Positions 8,784 to 18,712 are shown, counted from the stretch's first letter. The stretch is DNA of 64,000 nucleotides from Saprospiraceae bacterium (GCA_013214355.1 JABSSL010000002.1:85003-149002); one strand, 5' to 3'. Numbers and translations: made by a program. Notes: generated from the sequence alone by a model not told the origin.

Positions 8784-10022
8784 ATGGTGCATCCTAAAGT
8801 AAAGGAAAGCTCTTCTATTGTTACTATCCTTCAAGCTGCGCTTCAGCTCAATCCTAAACAGGCAAAACTACTTGGGGAACTTGAATATGAGTGGTATCGA
8901 TCCTATCAGTTTGATGTACCAGAATTCTATTCTTCAAAAGTAGCGACGATGCGAAGTTTACGTCGACTATTGCCGGTTCTAGAAAGAGAGCAGATAAAGA
9001 AATGGAAAGCAATACTTCAAGAAAATCGAAAAAAGAAGAACATCTATGACCCAGCCGAGATGGAAAGGCAAAGTTATAGAAATCTATTCGATGCACTTAC
9101 ATTCTTAAAGCTGAGGCCAGCGCAAGAAAAGCAGGTTAAGCAGCTTTGGCAGGAAAAGGACCACCTGGGCATAGAGGAATGCCTTAAACATTTGGAATCT
9201 ACCTTAGATGCAAGTCAGGAAGTGAAACTCAAAAAGTACTGGGAGAAGCAAGTCCGTTTGTTTCGGGAAGGTCAAGAAAATCATGTACGATTTGTCTTTG
9301 ATTACCTAATATTGAATGAGGAGCAATTTCAAGCGGTGGTGGAATATCATCTTGAAAACTACTGGCGAGAATGGTTGCCTTTGGAAGAACTCCAGGAGGA
9401 GGCTAGATTGATGCAAAGGGTCTTGAATAAAGAACAATGGGGGAAATACAAAACAGATTGGGACAGACGAATGGCAAGTGCAGAAAGGCAAATGCTTGTT
9501 GAAGAGGAAGGCAATAAGTTTAACTTACGTTGGGTGCAGGGGGTGTACAAGTATACTCGAGATGTTTTGTATCCAAAATATCAAACGTATCGTCAAGATT
9601 TTGAGCAATACCTCAGCAGTGAGGAGCGAATGCTCATCGGCCATATTCGGGAAGAAGTAAAGGCTTTTAACAATGATCGATTTAAAAAGCGGGGTGGTGA
9701 GCACTCTTCAACGGTAATGGAATCGAATAGAATCTTGAGTGCTCGAGCAAATTTAATGCCTTCATTAGGTTCCAGAAACACAAAAGAGCTGGAACCGTCT
9801 TTAAAGAAGATGGCTTCCCAACACGCAGAAGCACTCAATGAATATTTCGTCAAGTTAAAGGAAGTCGATAGAGCCTATCGGGAGTTTACAGCTTCCTTTT
9901 ATGAGGAAATTGGAGGGACCTATGGTCCCAATGTAATGGTGCATAGGGATGAAGATGAGCGAGCGAACGAAGTATGGAAAATGAATTTTCTGCTTTTGGA
10001 TCCGAAGGCTATGCCAAAATAG
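8784..10022 (+). CDS. All-helical protein with repeated LxxxQ motifs (unknown)
   Basis: A 412-residue, highly charged, helical protein without signal peptide or membrane segment. An L-x-x-x-Q/E motif followed by a helix recurs at residues 22, 66, 110, 141, 177, 214 and 277 (LNPKQ, LEREQ, LRPAQ, LDASQ, LNEEQ, LNKEQ, LSSEE). The first three are spaced by exactly 44 residues. The motif resembles the LTxxQ motif of Spy/CpxP-type proteins, but those are periplasmic and carry only two copies. I do not recognise the whole protein. The 192 bases upstream of it hold no gene that I can see. Confidence 0.75.
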   Translation: MVHPKVKESSSIVTILQAALQLNPKQAKLLGELEYEWYRSYQFDVPEFYSSKVATMRSLRRLLPVLEREQIKKWKAILQENRKKKNIYDPAEMERQSYRNLFDALTFLKLRPAQEKQVKQLWQEKDHLGIEECLKHLESTLDASQEVKLKKYWEKQVRLFREGQENHVRFVFDYLILNEEQFQAVVEYHLENYWREWLPLEELQEEARLMQRVLNKEQWGKYKTDWDRRMASAERQMLVEEEGNKFNLRWVQGVYKYTRDVLYPKYQTYRQDFEQYLSSEERMLIGHIREEVKAFNNDRFKKRGGEHSSTVMESNRILSARANLMPSLGSRNTKELEPSLKKMASQHAEALNEYFVKLKEVDRAYREFTASFYEEIGGTYGPNVMVHRDEDERANEVWKMNFLLLDPKAMPK

Positions 10023-10041
10023 ACGCCCGTCTGAGAATGAT

Positions 10042-10077
10042 GAATAGGTCATAGTTCTATTTTACCATGACCTATTC
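10042..10077. terminator. Hairpin between convergent genes
   Basis: An 11-bp perfect inverted repeat, GAATAGGTCAT (10042-10052) and ATGACCTATTC (10067-10077), with a 14-base loop. It lies 20 bases after the helical-repeat gene and 35 bases after kbl. Only a short T-run follows on the plus strand (CTTTG), so efficiency as an intrinsic terminator is uncertain. Confidence 0.55.
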
Positions 10078-10111
10078 TTTGTACTAATGCTTATGGAAAA
10101 GGGATTTAGGC

Positions 10112-11299
10112 CTAAATCACCCCCAGCTTCTTGCCCACCTTCGTAAAAGCGTCCACTGCTCGATCCAAATGGTGTAGCTCATGTCCAGCAGATATCTGTA
10201 CCCGAATCCTCGCCTGTCCTTTGGGTACGACTGGGTAGTAGAAACCGATTACGTAAATGCCCTCATCCAAGAGTGCATTGGCGAAATCCTGAGACAGCTT
10301 CGCATCATATAACATGATGGGTACGATCGGGTGTACTCCTGGTAGTATATCAAACCCAGCCTCCGTCATGGCTTTGCGGAAATGTTGAGTGTTATCTTCC
10401 AGCTTATCCCGAAGTTCGGTAGTGCTACTAAGCAGATCGAGAACTTTAATGGAAGCACCGACGATGGAAGGCATCACGGTATTAGAAAAAAGGTATGGTC
10501 TTGATCGCTGGCGCAGAATATCTACAATTTCTTTCTTGGCAGCGGTGAAACCACCCGATGCTCCCCCCAATGCTTTTCCGAAGGTACCGGTAATGATATC
10601 CACCCTTCCCATAGCATCGCAATACTCATGTGTACCACGTCCAGTTTTTCCAACAAAGCCAGTAGAATGGCATTCATCCACCATCACCATGGCGTCGTAT
10701 TTATCCGCCAAATCACAAATCTTGTCTATTTGAGCGATAGTGCCATCCATCGAGAAAACACCATCAGTGGCGATTAATCGCCTTCTGGCACCTTGAGCCT
10801 CTTGCAGCTTAAGCTCTAGATCTGCCATGTCGTTGGTTTTATACCGATAGCGAGCAGCCTTGCACAGGCGAATCCCGTCGATGATAGAGGCGTGGTTGAG
10901 GGTGTCGGAAATAATAGCATCTTCCTTGCCAAGAATGGGCTCAAATAGTCCTCCGTTGGCATCAAATGCTGCGGCGTAAAGAATAGCATCCTCCATCCCC
11001 AGAAAATCAGCGATCTTACGCTCTAGCTCCTTATGGATATCCTGTGTTCCACAGATGAAGCGTACGCTGGACATACCAAATCCGTGGGTGTCAATGGCTT
11101 CTTTAGCTGCCTGGATCACGTCTGGATGCGAGGATAAGCCTAGATAATTGTTGGCACAGAAGTTAAGCACTTCTAAGCCTTTATCCGTCTTGATTACCGC
11201 TGATTGGGGCGTGGTGATTACCCTTTCTTCTTTATATAAACCCGCTTCCTTAATGGCTTGAATTTCCTCCTGCAAAACGGGAGCAGTACGATCAAACAT
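10112..11299 (-). CDS. kbl: Glycine C-acetyltransferase (2-amino-3-ketobutyrate CoA ligase)
   Basis: A 395-residue PLP enzyme of the alpha-oxoamine synthase family that cleaves 2-amino-3-oxobutyrate with CoA to glycine and acetyl-CoA. Visible features: N-terminal [14 protein letters not shown] (46-59), [16 protein letters not shown] (208-223), and the PLP-lysine motif [13 protein letters not shown] with Lys242. Length matches the family (about 395). The start codon overlaps the stop of the upstream dehydrogenase gene by 8 bases, implying translational coupling, and the pair forms the threonine-to-glycine degradation pathway. In that context Kbl is favoured over the related BioF or serine palmitoyltransferase. 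Confidence 0.95.
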   Translation of the reverse strand: MFDRTAPVLQEEIQAIKEAGLYKEERVITTPQSAVIKTDKGLEVLNFCANNYLGLSSHPDVIQAAKEAIDTHGFGMSSVRFICGTQDIHKELERKIADFLGMEDAILYAAAFDANGGLFEPILGKEDAIISDTLNHASIIDGIRLCKAARYRYKTNDMADLELKLQEAQGARRRLIATDGVFSMDGTIAQIDKICDLADKYDAMVMVDECHSTGFVGKTGRGTHEYCDAMGRVDIITGTFGKALGGASGGFTAAKKEIVDILRQRSRPYLFSNTVMPSIVGASIKVLDLLSSTTELRDKLEDNTQHFRKAMTEAGFDILPGVHPIVPIMLYDAKLSQDFANALLDEGIYVIGFYYPVVPKGQARIRVQISAGHELHHLDRAVDAFTKVGKKLGVI

Positions 11300-12248
11300 A
11301 TTGTAAAGTTTTTAGCTTATTTAGGTTGCTGATCATGTCAGCCGTCATTTGTTCTAGATTGAATTCCGGTTCCCAGCCCCAGTCTTTTCGCGCCATCGAA
11401 TCATCGATGCTGGAGGTCCAGCTATCGGCAATCTGCTGTCTAAAATCTGGCTGGTATGAAATCTGGAATGCCGGATAATGGACTCGGATGGCGTCAAAGA
11501 TTTCAGCGGGTGTGAAACTCATTCCCGCCAGATTGTAGCTGGTTCGAACTCGTATTTGTTCCCTTGGCGCCGCCATTAGTTCTACGGTAGCTCGAATGGC
11601 GTCAGGCATGTACAACATCGGCAAGCGGGTATCCTCTCGCAAGAAGCAGTAGTACGGCTTCTCCTCCACGGCTGCATGATATATTTCCACGGCATAATCG
11701 GTAGTACCACCGCCTGGAGGATGTAAGTAGCTGACGATGCCAGGGAAACGCACGGACCGCACATCAACCCCATATTTCAAGAAGTAGTAGTTACACCAAT
11801 CCTCCCCTGCAGCTTTGCTGATTCCATACACAGTAGTCGGGTGCAAAATGGTGTGCTGAGGGGTATTGTTACGTGGTGTTTTATCACTGAAAACGGCAAT
11901 GGAACTAGGGAAGAATACTTTCTCCACCTGGTGCTGACGAGCCGATTCCAAGATGTTGAACAAACCCTCCATGTTAACCTGCCAGGTCCAGCGAGGGTTG
12001 GTCTCTCCTTTGGCGGAAAGGATGGCGGCGAGGTGGTAGATCTGCGTGACCTTGAAATCTCTAATGATCTCAGCTAAGCGTTGCTGATCCCGAATATCAA
12101 GGATCTCAAACAGGCCGTTTTCTTCGGCGGGAGGTCGGATATCGGTGGCTAATACCACTTCCGAACCATAATATTCACGCAAGGCGGCGGTCAATTCCGA
12201 GCCAATCTGACCGTTGGCTCCGGTGACCAGGATGAATTCCTTTTTCAT
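11292..12248 (-). CDS. Epimerase-type L-threonine 3-dehydrogenase (SDR family)
   Basis: A 318-residue extended short-chain dehydrogenase. It has the NAD-binding motif GANGQIG (10-16), Asp36 after the second strand (NAD preference), the active-site SS at 115-116 and YGISK (Tyr141, Lys145). The sequence matches the UDP-galactose-epimerase-like threonine dehydrogenases (L-threonine to 2-amino-3-oxobutyrate), and the next gene is kbl, which uses that product. I chose the ATG at 12248; an upstream in-frame ATG at 12317 would add 23 residues without homology before the Rossmann strand (KEFILVTGA). The 8-base overlap with kbl supports one transcript. Confidence 0.9.
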   Translation of the reverse strand: MKKEFILVTGANGQIGSELTAALREYYGSEVVLATDIRPPAEENGLFEILDIRDQQRLAEIIRDFKVTQIYHLAAILSAKGETNPRWTWQVNMEGLFNILESARQHQVEKVFFPSSIAVFSDKTPRNNTPQHTILHPTTVYGISKAAGEDWCNYYFLKYGVDVRSVRFPGIVSYLHPPGGGTTDYAVEIYHAAVEEKPYYCFLREDTRLPMLYMPDAIRATVELMAAPREQIRVRTSYNLAGMSFTPAEIFDAIRVHYPAFQISYQPDFRQQIADSWTSSIDDSMARKDWGWEPEFNLEQMTADMISNLNKLKTLQYV

Positions 12249-12336
12249 GGTTAGGACTTCTAGGTTATGGTAGTTGAGCATCCTGTGGTTAGGAGGATAT
12301 TTTGCGCTCAGGACCAAATGTTGTTCTGATTATTGA

Positions 12337-12359
12337 TTGTTTCTTACACAAAGAAACAA
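12337..12359. promoter_or_regulatory. Inverted repeat in the divergent promoter region
   Basis: TTGTTTCTT (12337-12345) and AAGAAACAA (12351-12359) form a 9-bp perfect inverted repeat with a 5-base spacer. It lies 89 bases upstream of the threonine dehydrogenase start, in the 376-base gap between that gene and the divergent S9 peptidase. It has no T-run on either side, so an operator is more likely than a terminator. Nothing else recognisable was seen in this gap. Confidence 0.4.
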
Positions 12360-12624
12360 CTATAGTGGGAATTAGGATGGTAAGTTCAGCTAAAATTTTC
12401 CCCCTTCTTCGACAAATCTCCTGGACAACTCTAAAATGATTTGAATAAGCGAGTGATACAGATGTTTACGGTTTCTAAAGCGTTGAATTTCATTTCTTAA
12501 TGCCTGCAAACAAGGGATTAGTCGAAAAACCATCTTCCTAAGGAGAACGGCTTAGGGTGTTTTAGTAGCTTAGGCAAAATTTAAGCCATGCCTATTGGGC
12601 AATTTAACTATTAACCATACCATC

Positions 12625-14508
12625 ATGAAAAACCTAAGTATTTTAGGTCTACTCTTCCTCACTCTGTCGTGCTCAACGGAAGAGGCAGAAACAGTCAAGA
12701 CCTACTCAATCGAGCAGTTTTATCAAACGACAAGCATTGCTGGAGGTGTCTTCTCAGATGACGAGACTAAGCTATTAGTAAGCGGAAATGAAACAGGCAT
12801 TTTTAATGCTTATGAAATCAATGTCGCTGACTCCAGTCGAAAGCAGATTACTTTCTCCGAAGATGAATCCATCTTCGCCATTGACTATGTTCCAGGAACC
12901 AATGAGATTCTTTATTCTTCTGATAAAGGAGGAAATGAAAATAGTCACATCTTCCATTTAGCAGCAGATGGCACAGTTACAGACTTGACTCCAGGAGAGC
13001 AAGAAAATGCCCAGTTTGGTGGTTGGAGTGAGGATGAGAAATCCTTATACTACTTATCCAACAAACGGGATCCTCGGTTTTTCGATTTATATAAGATGAG
13101 CATCGAAAGCTGGGAGTCGGAACTTATGTATCAAAACGATTCGGGCTTAGATGTTGGAGCTATGACCGAAGATGAAAGCATGTGGAGCGTTTCCCAACCG
13201 ATCACGACCAGTAATGTTAAGTTGTTCCTATACGACCGAGAGAATGACAAAATGACGGAGATCTCACAAGAGCCTGGGAGTTATTCTAGTTCAGGTTTTA
13301 GTAAGGACAATCGTTTTTTCTATTACATCACTGACGTCGGGAAGGAGTTTGCCTACCTAGTTCAGTACGAAATAGCTACTGGAGAACGAACGACTCTGTA
13401 TGAGGCAGAATGGGATGTGATGTATAGTTACTTAAGTGATAACGAGACTTTCCGGGTGGTGGCAGTTAATGAAGATGGAAAGAACACCTTAGCGCTCATC
13501 GATAATGCTTCCGGGGATAATATCGATCTCCCATCGATTCCAGATGGAGACATTACTTCCGTAAGTATGGCCGATAGCGAAAAGCAAATTCGCCTTTCCG
13601 TTGGTACCTCTAAGGCTTCCAATAATCTATACGTTTATAATCTGGAAAGCAAAGAACTCAAGAAATTGACAGAGACCTCCAATCCTGATATTAACCCAGA
13701 TGATCTCGTGGCAGCAGAGGTGGTGCGCTTTGAGTCTTTTGATGGTCTAGAAATTCCGGCTATCTATTATAAGCCACTTAATGCCTCAGCTGATAATCCG
13801 GCACCTGCTTTAGTTTGGGTTCATGGTGGACCAGGGGGGCAGTCTCGCGTGGGCTATCGTCCTTTACTCCAATACCTTGTCAATCACGGCTACGCCATTC
13901 TTGCCGTCAATAACCGAGGAAGTAGCGGGTACGGAAAAACCTTTTTTCAGATGGATGACCAAAACCATGGTGACAAGGATTTGAAGGATTGTATCTGGGG
14001 AAAGAAATGGCTGCAGTCTCAAGACTATATCGATGCTGAAAAGATTGGAATTATCGGAGGTAGTTATGGTGGCTATATGACGATGGCAGCTATGACCTTC
14101 TATCCAGATGAGTTCAATGTAGGAGTCAACTTCTTCGGTGTGACCAATTGGTTGCGAACCTTGAAGTCTATACCTCCTTATTGGGAGTCTTTCCGGGAAG
14201 CATTATATGCGGAAATGGGTGATCCTCACACGGCGGATTCAGTGCGCTTGTACAATATCTCTCCCCTTTTCCATGCAGAGAAAGTGAAAAACCCAATTAT
14301 GGTACTGCAAGGCGCGAACGACCCTCGAGTGTTGCAGATCGAGTCTGATGAGATTGTGGAGGGGGTGATGAAGAATGATGTACCAGTCGAATACATCGTT
14401 TTCCCGGATGAGGGGCATGGCTTTATCAAAAAGGAAAATGAGATAAAGGCTAATAGTCAGATCTTGACCTTTCTAGATAAATACTTGAAAAAGGAGATCG
14501 CGGATTAA
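12625..14508 (+). CDS. S9 family prolyl oligopeptidase-type serine peptidase, lipoprotein
   Basis: A 627-residue secreted peptidase. The start is taken at the ATG at 12625, which gives a proper lipoprotein signal peptide (LTLSC, Cys16); an ATG 30 bases upstream would add ten unrelated residues. Residues about 25-360 have repeated WD-like beta-propeller blades. The C-terminal alpha/beta-hydrolase domain carries HGGPGGQ (oxyanion loop), GGSYGGYM with nucleophile Ser480, NDPRV with Asp566 and EGHGF with His598. It resembles acylaminoacyl-peptidase/dipeptidyl-peptidase members that cleave short peptides in the periplasm. It is monocistronic and ends in a strong terminator. Confidence 0.92.
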   Translation: MKNLSILGLLFLTLSCSTEEAETVKTYSIEQFYQTTSIAGGVFSDDETKLLVSGNETGIFNAYEINVADSSRKQITFSEDESIFAIDYVPGTNEILYSSDKGGNENSHIFHLAADGTVTDLTPGEQENAQFGGWSEDEKSLYYLSNKRDPRFFDLYKMSIESWESELMYQNDSGLDVGAMTEDESMWSVSQPITTSNVKLFLYDRENDKMTEISQEPGSYSSSGFSKDNRFFYYITDVGKEFAYLVQYEIATGERTTLYEAEWDVMYSYLSDNETFRVVAVNEDGKNTLALIDNASGDNIDLPSIPDGDITSVSMADSEKQIRLSVGTSKASNNLYVYNLESKELKKLTETSNPDINPDDLVAAEVVRFESFDGLEIPAIYYKPLNASADNPAPALVWVHGGPGGQSRVGYRPLLQYLVNHGYAILAVNNRGSSGYGKTFFQMDDQNHGDKDLKDCIWGKKWLQSQDYIDAEKIGIIGGSYGGYMTMAAMTFYPDEFNVGVNFFGVTNWLRTLKSIPPYWESFREALYAEMGDPHTADSVRLYNISPLFHAEKVKNPIMVLQGANDPRVLQIESDEIVEGVMKNDVPVEYIVFPDEGHGFIKKENEIKANSQILTFLDKYLKKEIAD

Positions 14509-14530
14509 AGGCTATCCAGATTAAAAGTAT

Positions 14531-14565
14531 AGAGGCCCAATCGTTTCCATTTCGATTGGGCCTCT
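14531..14565. terminator. Strong bidirectional hairpin terminator
   Basis: AGAGGCCCAATCG (14531-14543) and CGATTGGGCCTCT (14553-14565) form a 13-bp perfect stem with a 9-base loop, followed by a T-rich run (TAATTTTTG) on the plus strand. It sits between the convergent S9 peptidase and TPR genes and should stop transcription from the plus strand, and probably from both. Confidence 0.85.
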
Positions 14566-14587
14566 GTAATTTTTGATTTGTAAGAGA

Positions 14588-16903
14588 CTAGGAGGCGGCT
14601 AATCCCAATTTTTGGGCTAATTCTTTCGCCCTTTGATAAGGGATATAGTCCGCATCGGCTTTCGCCCAAAACTGAAGGGCAATGCCTAAGTTTTCCTTGG
14701 CAGCTTCTGCATCCTCATCCGCTAATATGCTAGCCATTTGGTAGTATACCATCGGATCATCAGTTTTCTGGTCTATCAGCTTTTGCAGTAGCCCTAGGGC
14801 ATGTTTGGTGTCTCCCGCTCTGGCATATACCTTGGCAAGGAATAAACCTCCAGAAATCAGAAATCTTTCAATCCTTCCATCATCCGCTGCTAAGATTTCA
14901 ACACATTTCTTATAATCCTCTTGAAGATAGTAGGCCAATACGTCAAAGTACTCAGTAGCCCCATTCCCATAGACACCATAGGCAGCCCGACAGTTTATAA
15001 ATTCTTCTTCACTCATGGGCATCTGATAATCATAGATCAAGGCTTGACTATTGGCTGTACAATCATAGATTACCTTTGATTCTGGTGAATATTTAGCCAG
15101 TTCTGTCAATAGCTCATTGATCCTCTCCGCTTGGCCCGTAGAGAGATACATGTCGGCTTTTGTGGTGAAATAGGTGACTACTAGTCTATTGATGGGGGCT
15201 CTTTTAAGCTGTTGTTTTTTGTGGTCGTCCAAAGCGCTAAAGGCCTTTTGAATCTGCCCCGTTTTTTGGGCAAAAAACATTTTAATCCATAAGAAGTTGA
15301 GACTGTCAACCAAGGTAGTAGATTGTTCTATACCTTGTTGTACTCTCCTGTTAGCCTCCTCAATCTTCAAGTCTTTGAAGTCCAAATAGGCTAAGCTAGT
15401 TTGTATCCTCATGTTCAACGGATCCATGGTTTCTTGTTCTACCAGGATTTTTTTTGCCTCTTCAATCCGGCCCTGCTTCTCGTAGATGGTGGCATACTTC
15501 AACTGATCTTCCTCTCGATCTGGAAACGCTTCATTTAGCTGATCAAGTGTTTTTTCGGCTTCCGTAAATTCTTCATTTTCTAGCTGTAGATTGTACATCC
15601 CTAAGAGACCTCTTTCCAAATTGCCGTATTCAATCGCTTCTTGTAGCAATGCCTTTGCACTGTCTACCCCATGATTGAGTTTATAGATAGACACTAAAGC
15701 TTGATAGGCCTGGAATTCGAAGGGGAACATTTTCCGGCGTACTTCCTGTAATTTTAAGTAGGCATCTTGGCGGTTAGTGATACTGTACAACACGGATTTA
15801 GCTCTGAATTGCATTCTTTCCGGCAGGGAGGCGCCATATTTTATCGCATTTTTGACATAGGAGATTGCCTCATCCCTTTTCCCTTGACCATATAAAGGAT
15901 CCCCCACAAAGAAATGGCAAAGAGAGCAGGCAGGATCTATTTCTACGGCCATTTTTGCTAGACGGACGACTTCATCCAAGCCGGTGGGATTCTTGTAGTA
16001 GGCAATTCGGGATAAGGTAAAATACTTTAGTGCTTCGGTGTTGCTAGTAAACAGTGCTGAAGAGGGGAGATTAACTTGGTTCTCAATAGGCTCAAAGGCA
16101 TTTGGGATCTTGTTGAAGATCTGTTCCTGAATTTCATCAATAGCGGCATAGGGATCCGCATTGCTGATGTCAATATCGAATATTGATTTTCCATCTCGGG
16201 TGTTGTAAAGACCTCCTTTGAAGACAAACTGTTCATCCTCAATTGTATAAGAAATTCTGCTGAAGTAATCATTACGTGATTTCCGAGCAATTTCTCTCTG
16301 CATCCCGATATTGGGAGGAACAAAAGACGGGAGTCCTAGCCCATTGTAATACCCACTCAAACCGAATTCTGCTGTGGTATAAAATTCTGGCCTTTGCTCG
16401 AGGTTAAAGGCTAGGAGATTGGAAAAGGCTACGCCCCACCAATCTTGCTCTCGATCGCCAGTTTGGTTTTCAAATTGAAAACAGGCAATCGTCTTTATTT
16501 TTTGTAGTGAAGGAACCACAGCCTGAACCGTATTCCCATCCTCATCGGTCATTTGGACGATTTCACTCGCATCGGAAGAGGAGTCATTAAATAGAAAAAT
16601 GCCAGCGCCTATAGCGACAAGTAGATTTGTCAGTATGATGAATTTAGGCCACTTCAAATCATTCAAGGAGGATATCGGACGAAGGGGACTACCATAATAA
16701 GCCAAGATAGCTATAGCCGGTACCAGGGCGATCCATACAACTAGGTATTTATCAACCCAATGCCCACCTAAATCATAACGGTTGGTCGTGAACTCAAGGA
16801 ATTGCAAAAGACCGAAGCCTACCGCTAAGTAAGTGCCTAAGGATTGGGGAACTTTCCGTTCCCAAAGATCTTCTAATCCAGTCTTATTCGTTTCAGTATT
16901 CAT
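14588..16903 (-). CDS. Membrane-anchored FlgO/TolB-N-like and TPR protein
   Basis: A 771-residue protein. Starting at the ATG at 16903 it has three hydrophobic segments in the first ~120 residues (around VPQSLGTYLAVGFGLLQFL, VVWIALVPAIAILAYYG, FIILTNLLVAIGAGIFLF). A FlgO/TolB-N-like domain follows (IACFQFENQTGDREQDWWGVAFSNLLAFNLE). The remaining ~450 residues are tetratricopeptide-type helical pairs (for example LVRLAKMAVEIDPACSLCHFFVGDPLYGQGKRDEAISY). This layout matches CadC-like or cyclase-associated proteins that lack the DNA-binding head. It may sense or scaffold at the membrane. An upstream ATG at 16996 would add 31 non-homologous residues. Confidence 0.75.
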   Translation of the reverse strand: MNTETNKTGLEDLWERKVPQSLGTYLAVGFGLLQFLEFTTNRYDLGGHWVDKYLVVWIALVPAIAILAYYGSPLRPISSLNDLKWPKFIILTNLLVAIGAGIFLFNDSSSDASEIVQMTDEDGNTVQAVVPSLQKIKTIACFQFENQTGDREQDWWGVAFSNLLAFNLEQRPEFYTTAEFGLSGYYNGLGLPSFVPPNIGMQREIARKSRNDYFSRISYTIEDEQFVFKGGLYNTRDGKSIFDIDISNADPYAAIDEIQEQIFNKIPNAFEPIENQVNLPSSALFTSNTEALKYFTLSRIAYYKNPTGLDEVVRLAKMAVEIDPACSLCHFFVGDPLYGQGKRDEAISYVKNAIKYGASLPERMQFRAKSVLYSITNRQDAYLKLQEVRRKMFPFEFQAYQALVSIYKLNHGVDSAKALLQEAIEYGNLERGLLGMYNLQLENEEFTEAEKTLDQLNEAFPDREEDQLKYATIYEKQGRIEEAKKILVEQETMDPLNMRIQTSLAYLDFKDLKIEEANRRVQQGIEQSTTLVDSLNFLWIKMFFAQKTGQIQKAFSALDDHKKQQLKRAPINRLVVTYFTTKADMYLSTGQAERINELLTELAKYSPESKVIYDCTANSQALIYDYQMPMSEEEFINCRAAYGVYGNGATEYFDVLAYYLQEDYKKCVEILAADDGRIERFLISGGLFLAKVYARAGDTKHALGLLQKLIDQKTDDPMVYYQMASILADEDAEAAKENLGIALQFWAKADADYIPYQRAKELAQKLGLAAS

Positions 16904-17251
16904 AAGCTTGCTGGGTTTTAAACCGCATTTTGTAATTGGATTTTCCCTGCGTAAGGAGGATATCACGTTCAAGCGTGTAGGTAAGTAGTGTGACAATAGA
17001 TATTCCTAACTTTTAGCTGCGTCTTTCGGGACCATGCTTCGTTAGTAAAACTCTCACGTAGCCTGCGGCTATCCAGCCTGGCGGCTCGACAGGTGCTCGA
17101 TTTTACTGCCTCACCTGGCCTCGAAATACACTACCTAAAAATTTTACGACTACTTTTGTCGCACTACTTATTGCTGTATAACGATACCCAAATTGCGGCC
17201 CAAAGATAAGGAAACGAATTTGTAGGCAAGTTGTTCTTGACTAGCCTCAGG
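16904..17251. other. Intergenic region with a GC-rich block, no gene seen
   Basis: About 350 bases between two minus-strand genes. Bases about 17015-17130 are clearly richer in G+C than the flanks and contain CAGGTG...CACCTG and several short gcc/ggc repeats. It has no usable reading frame. It may be a dispersed repeat or a decayed gene fragment. The rest is ordinary AT-rich spacer. Confidence 0.4.
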
Positions 17252-18532
17252 CTATTTCAGCAGAGCATCTAGTTCTGAGACTTTGAAACGGATACTGAGG
17301 ATATAAGGAGATGCTCCTTTTTTCCAATGCCCATAGGTAGTAGCAAGGATATTCCCATCGGGTAGTACTTCCAGGGCAGGATAAGCACAATCACTCCCCT
17401 TCTTATTATCTTTTAATCGTACTCTGTACTGGCCCTCTCTACCTTCTACTAGGTCTTCATAGGTGCCTACCCAGCCTACCCAATCCCCAGCGGTGGGACT
17501 GACAGGACCTGCTTTTTCATACAACTGATCTTCCTTACAATTGCTACAAGCAGCTTTTAATTGCCGATAGCGAGATAGAGCGGGAGAATTGTCACGAAAA
17601 GAAATGAATAGTCTTCCGTCCGGGGTGTAAACCGCCTGATGTCGATCTCCAGTTAGGGAATTGGGTAGTTCCCGAGGAGTGGTCCAGGTCTTGCCCTCAT
17701 CATTGGAGAAGATGATGAAGGAATTCATTCGGCGTGAATTTTCTCTTAACAAGACTGCCAGTTGGCGTCCATCCGGGGAACGGATGATACCGGGTTCGCA
17801 AAGATGGACCATGCGACTACTATAAATGGGGGAAGGATCTGACCAACTGAGTCCACCGTCAAAAGAGAGACTCTTGTACAAGGTGAATAATGCCTGGTTA
17901 TTCTGCGTCAAGGCTTTGTCCCCTGTATTTCGACCATCAGCCGTAAAGAATCGTTGGTCATCATGGAATAGAGCCATGTAGTGCCCTTTCCCAGTACGCA
18001 GTGGAACCACATCACTCATCACTACGATGCCTCCCCAGTCTCCCACTTGCTGTAAGGGAGACCAACTCTTGCCCTCATCTTCCGATACGGCCATCCGGGT
18101 AGGATAAAGGCCGGAAAAAATGATGAGTCGCTTTTTACCTCCAGCATCTTCTACTGGGAACAAGGTGGGGACTTCCAAGGAGCTAGCCCAATTAGTAGGT
18201 GTAGGAAGCCGACCACTCCAGGTTTTACCGCCATCCATACTCTTCTTCATCACAATAGCCCCGCGACCATGTCCTTTAGGATATACACAATAAATCGTCT
18301 TACCATCTTGTAGTAGGTGAGTGGTAGGATGACCTAAATATTGGCCCTCCTCTATATCCACAACCACTTGTCGGTCCAGGTCTTCATCCAAATCAACTAG
18401 TGGGATGCTGTAATAGTTGGTAGAGAAATTAGAAAGATCAACGCCTTCGTTGGGGACGGTTTGTGCGTTGGATAGGCTGAGGGCGAGGAGTAAACTTAAG
18501 CCTATCCCCATGACTTTGATTTGTACTTTCAT
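17252..18532 (-). CDS. Sialidase-like (BNR/Asp-box) exo-glycosidase, GH33-like
   Basis: A 426-residue secreted protein with an N-terminal signal peptide (cleavage near SNA-QT, residue 23). Four Asp-box motifs (S-x-D-x-G-x-[TS]-W) are spaced along the chain: SMDGGKTW (98-105), SEDEGKSW (150-157), SFDGGLSW (223-230) and SNDEGKTW (276-283). This is the six-bladed propeller signature of sialidases. It contains candidate arginines (R146, R263, R357 region) but I cannot assign the catalytic triad with certainty. Related proteins are often annotated exo-alpha-sialidase, and some are general BNR glycosidases. It stands alone with a tandem repeat just upstream of its start. Confidence 0.8.
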   Translation of the reverse strand: MKVQIKVMGIGLSLLLALSLSNAQTVPNEGVDLSNFSTNYYSIPLVDLDEDLDRQVVVDIEEGQYLGHPTTHLLQDGKTIYCVYPKGHGRGAIVMKKSMDGGKTWSGRLPTPTNWASSLEVPTLFPVEDAGGKKRLIIFSGLYPTRMAVSEDEGKSWSPLQQVGDWGGIVVMSDVVPLRTGKGHYMALFHDDQRFFTADGRNTGDKALTQNNQALFTLYKSLSFDGGLSWSDPSPIYSSRMVHLCEPGIIRSPDGRQLAVLLRENSRRMNSFIIFSNDEGKTWTTPRELPNSLTGDRHQAVYTPDGRLFISFRDNSPALSRYRQLKAACSNCKEDQLYEKAGPVSPTAGDWVGWVGTYEDLVEGREGQYRVRLKDNKKGSDCAYPALEVLPDGNILATTYGHWKKGASPYILSIRFKVSELDALLK

Positions 18533-18553
18533 TTTAAAGTTGGTTTTGCATGC

Positions 18554-18631
18554 TCACTCCCAGACACTATTGACCCCTAGGAACGCAATCACTCCCAGAC
18601 ACTATTTATTCCTAGGCGTGTAATCACTCCC
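18554..18631. repeat. 35-bp tandem repeat, 2.2 copies, in the sialidase leader
   Basis: Two full units begin at 18554 and 18589, and a third begins at 18624 and breaks off after 8 bases. Units 1 and 2 share 28 of 35 bases, including the first 18 (tcactcccagacactatt) and the core ccTAGG. The repeats start 22 bases upstream of the sialidase-like start codon. Confidence 0.8.
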
Positions 18632-18712
18632 TAATATACGAATTGAAGTCGGTTACGCTAAACACCAACATTTTCCAAGAACCTTCTTATTTTGGTTGTT
18701 TGACGATTCCAA

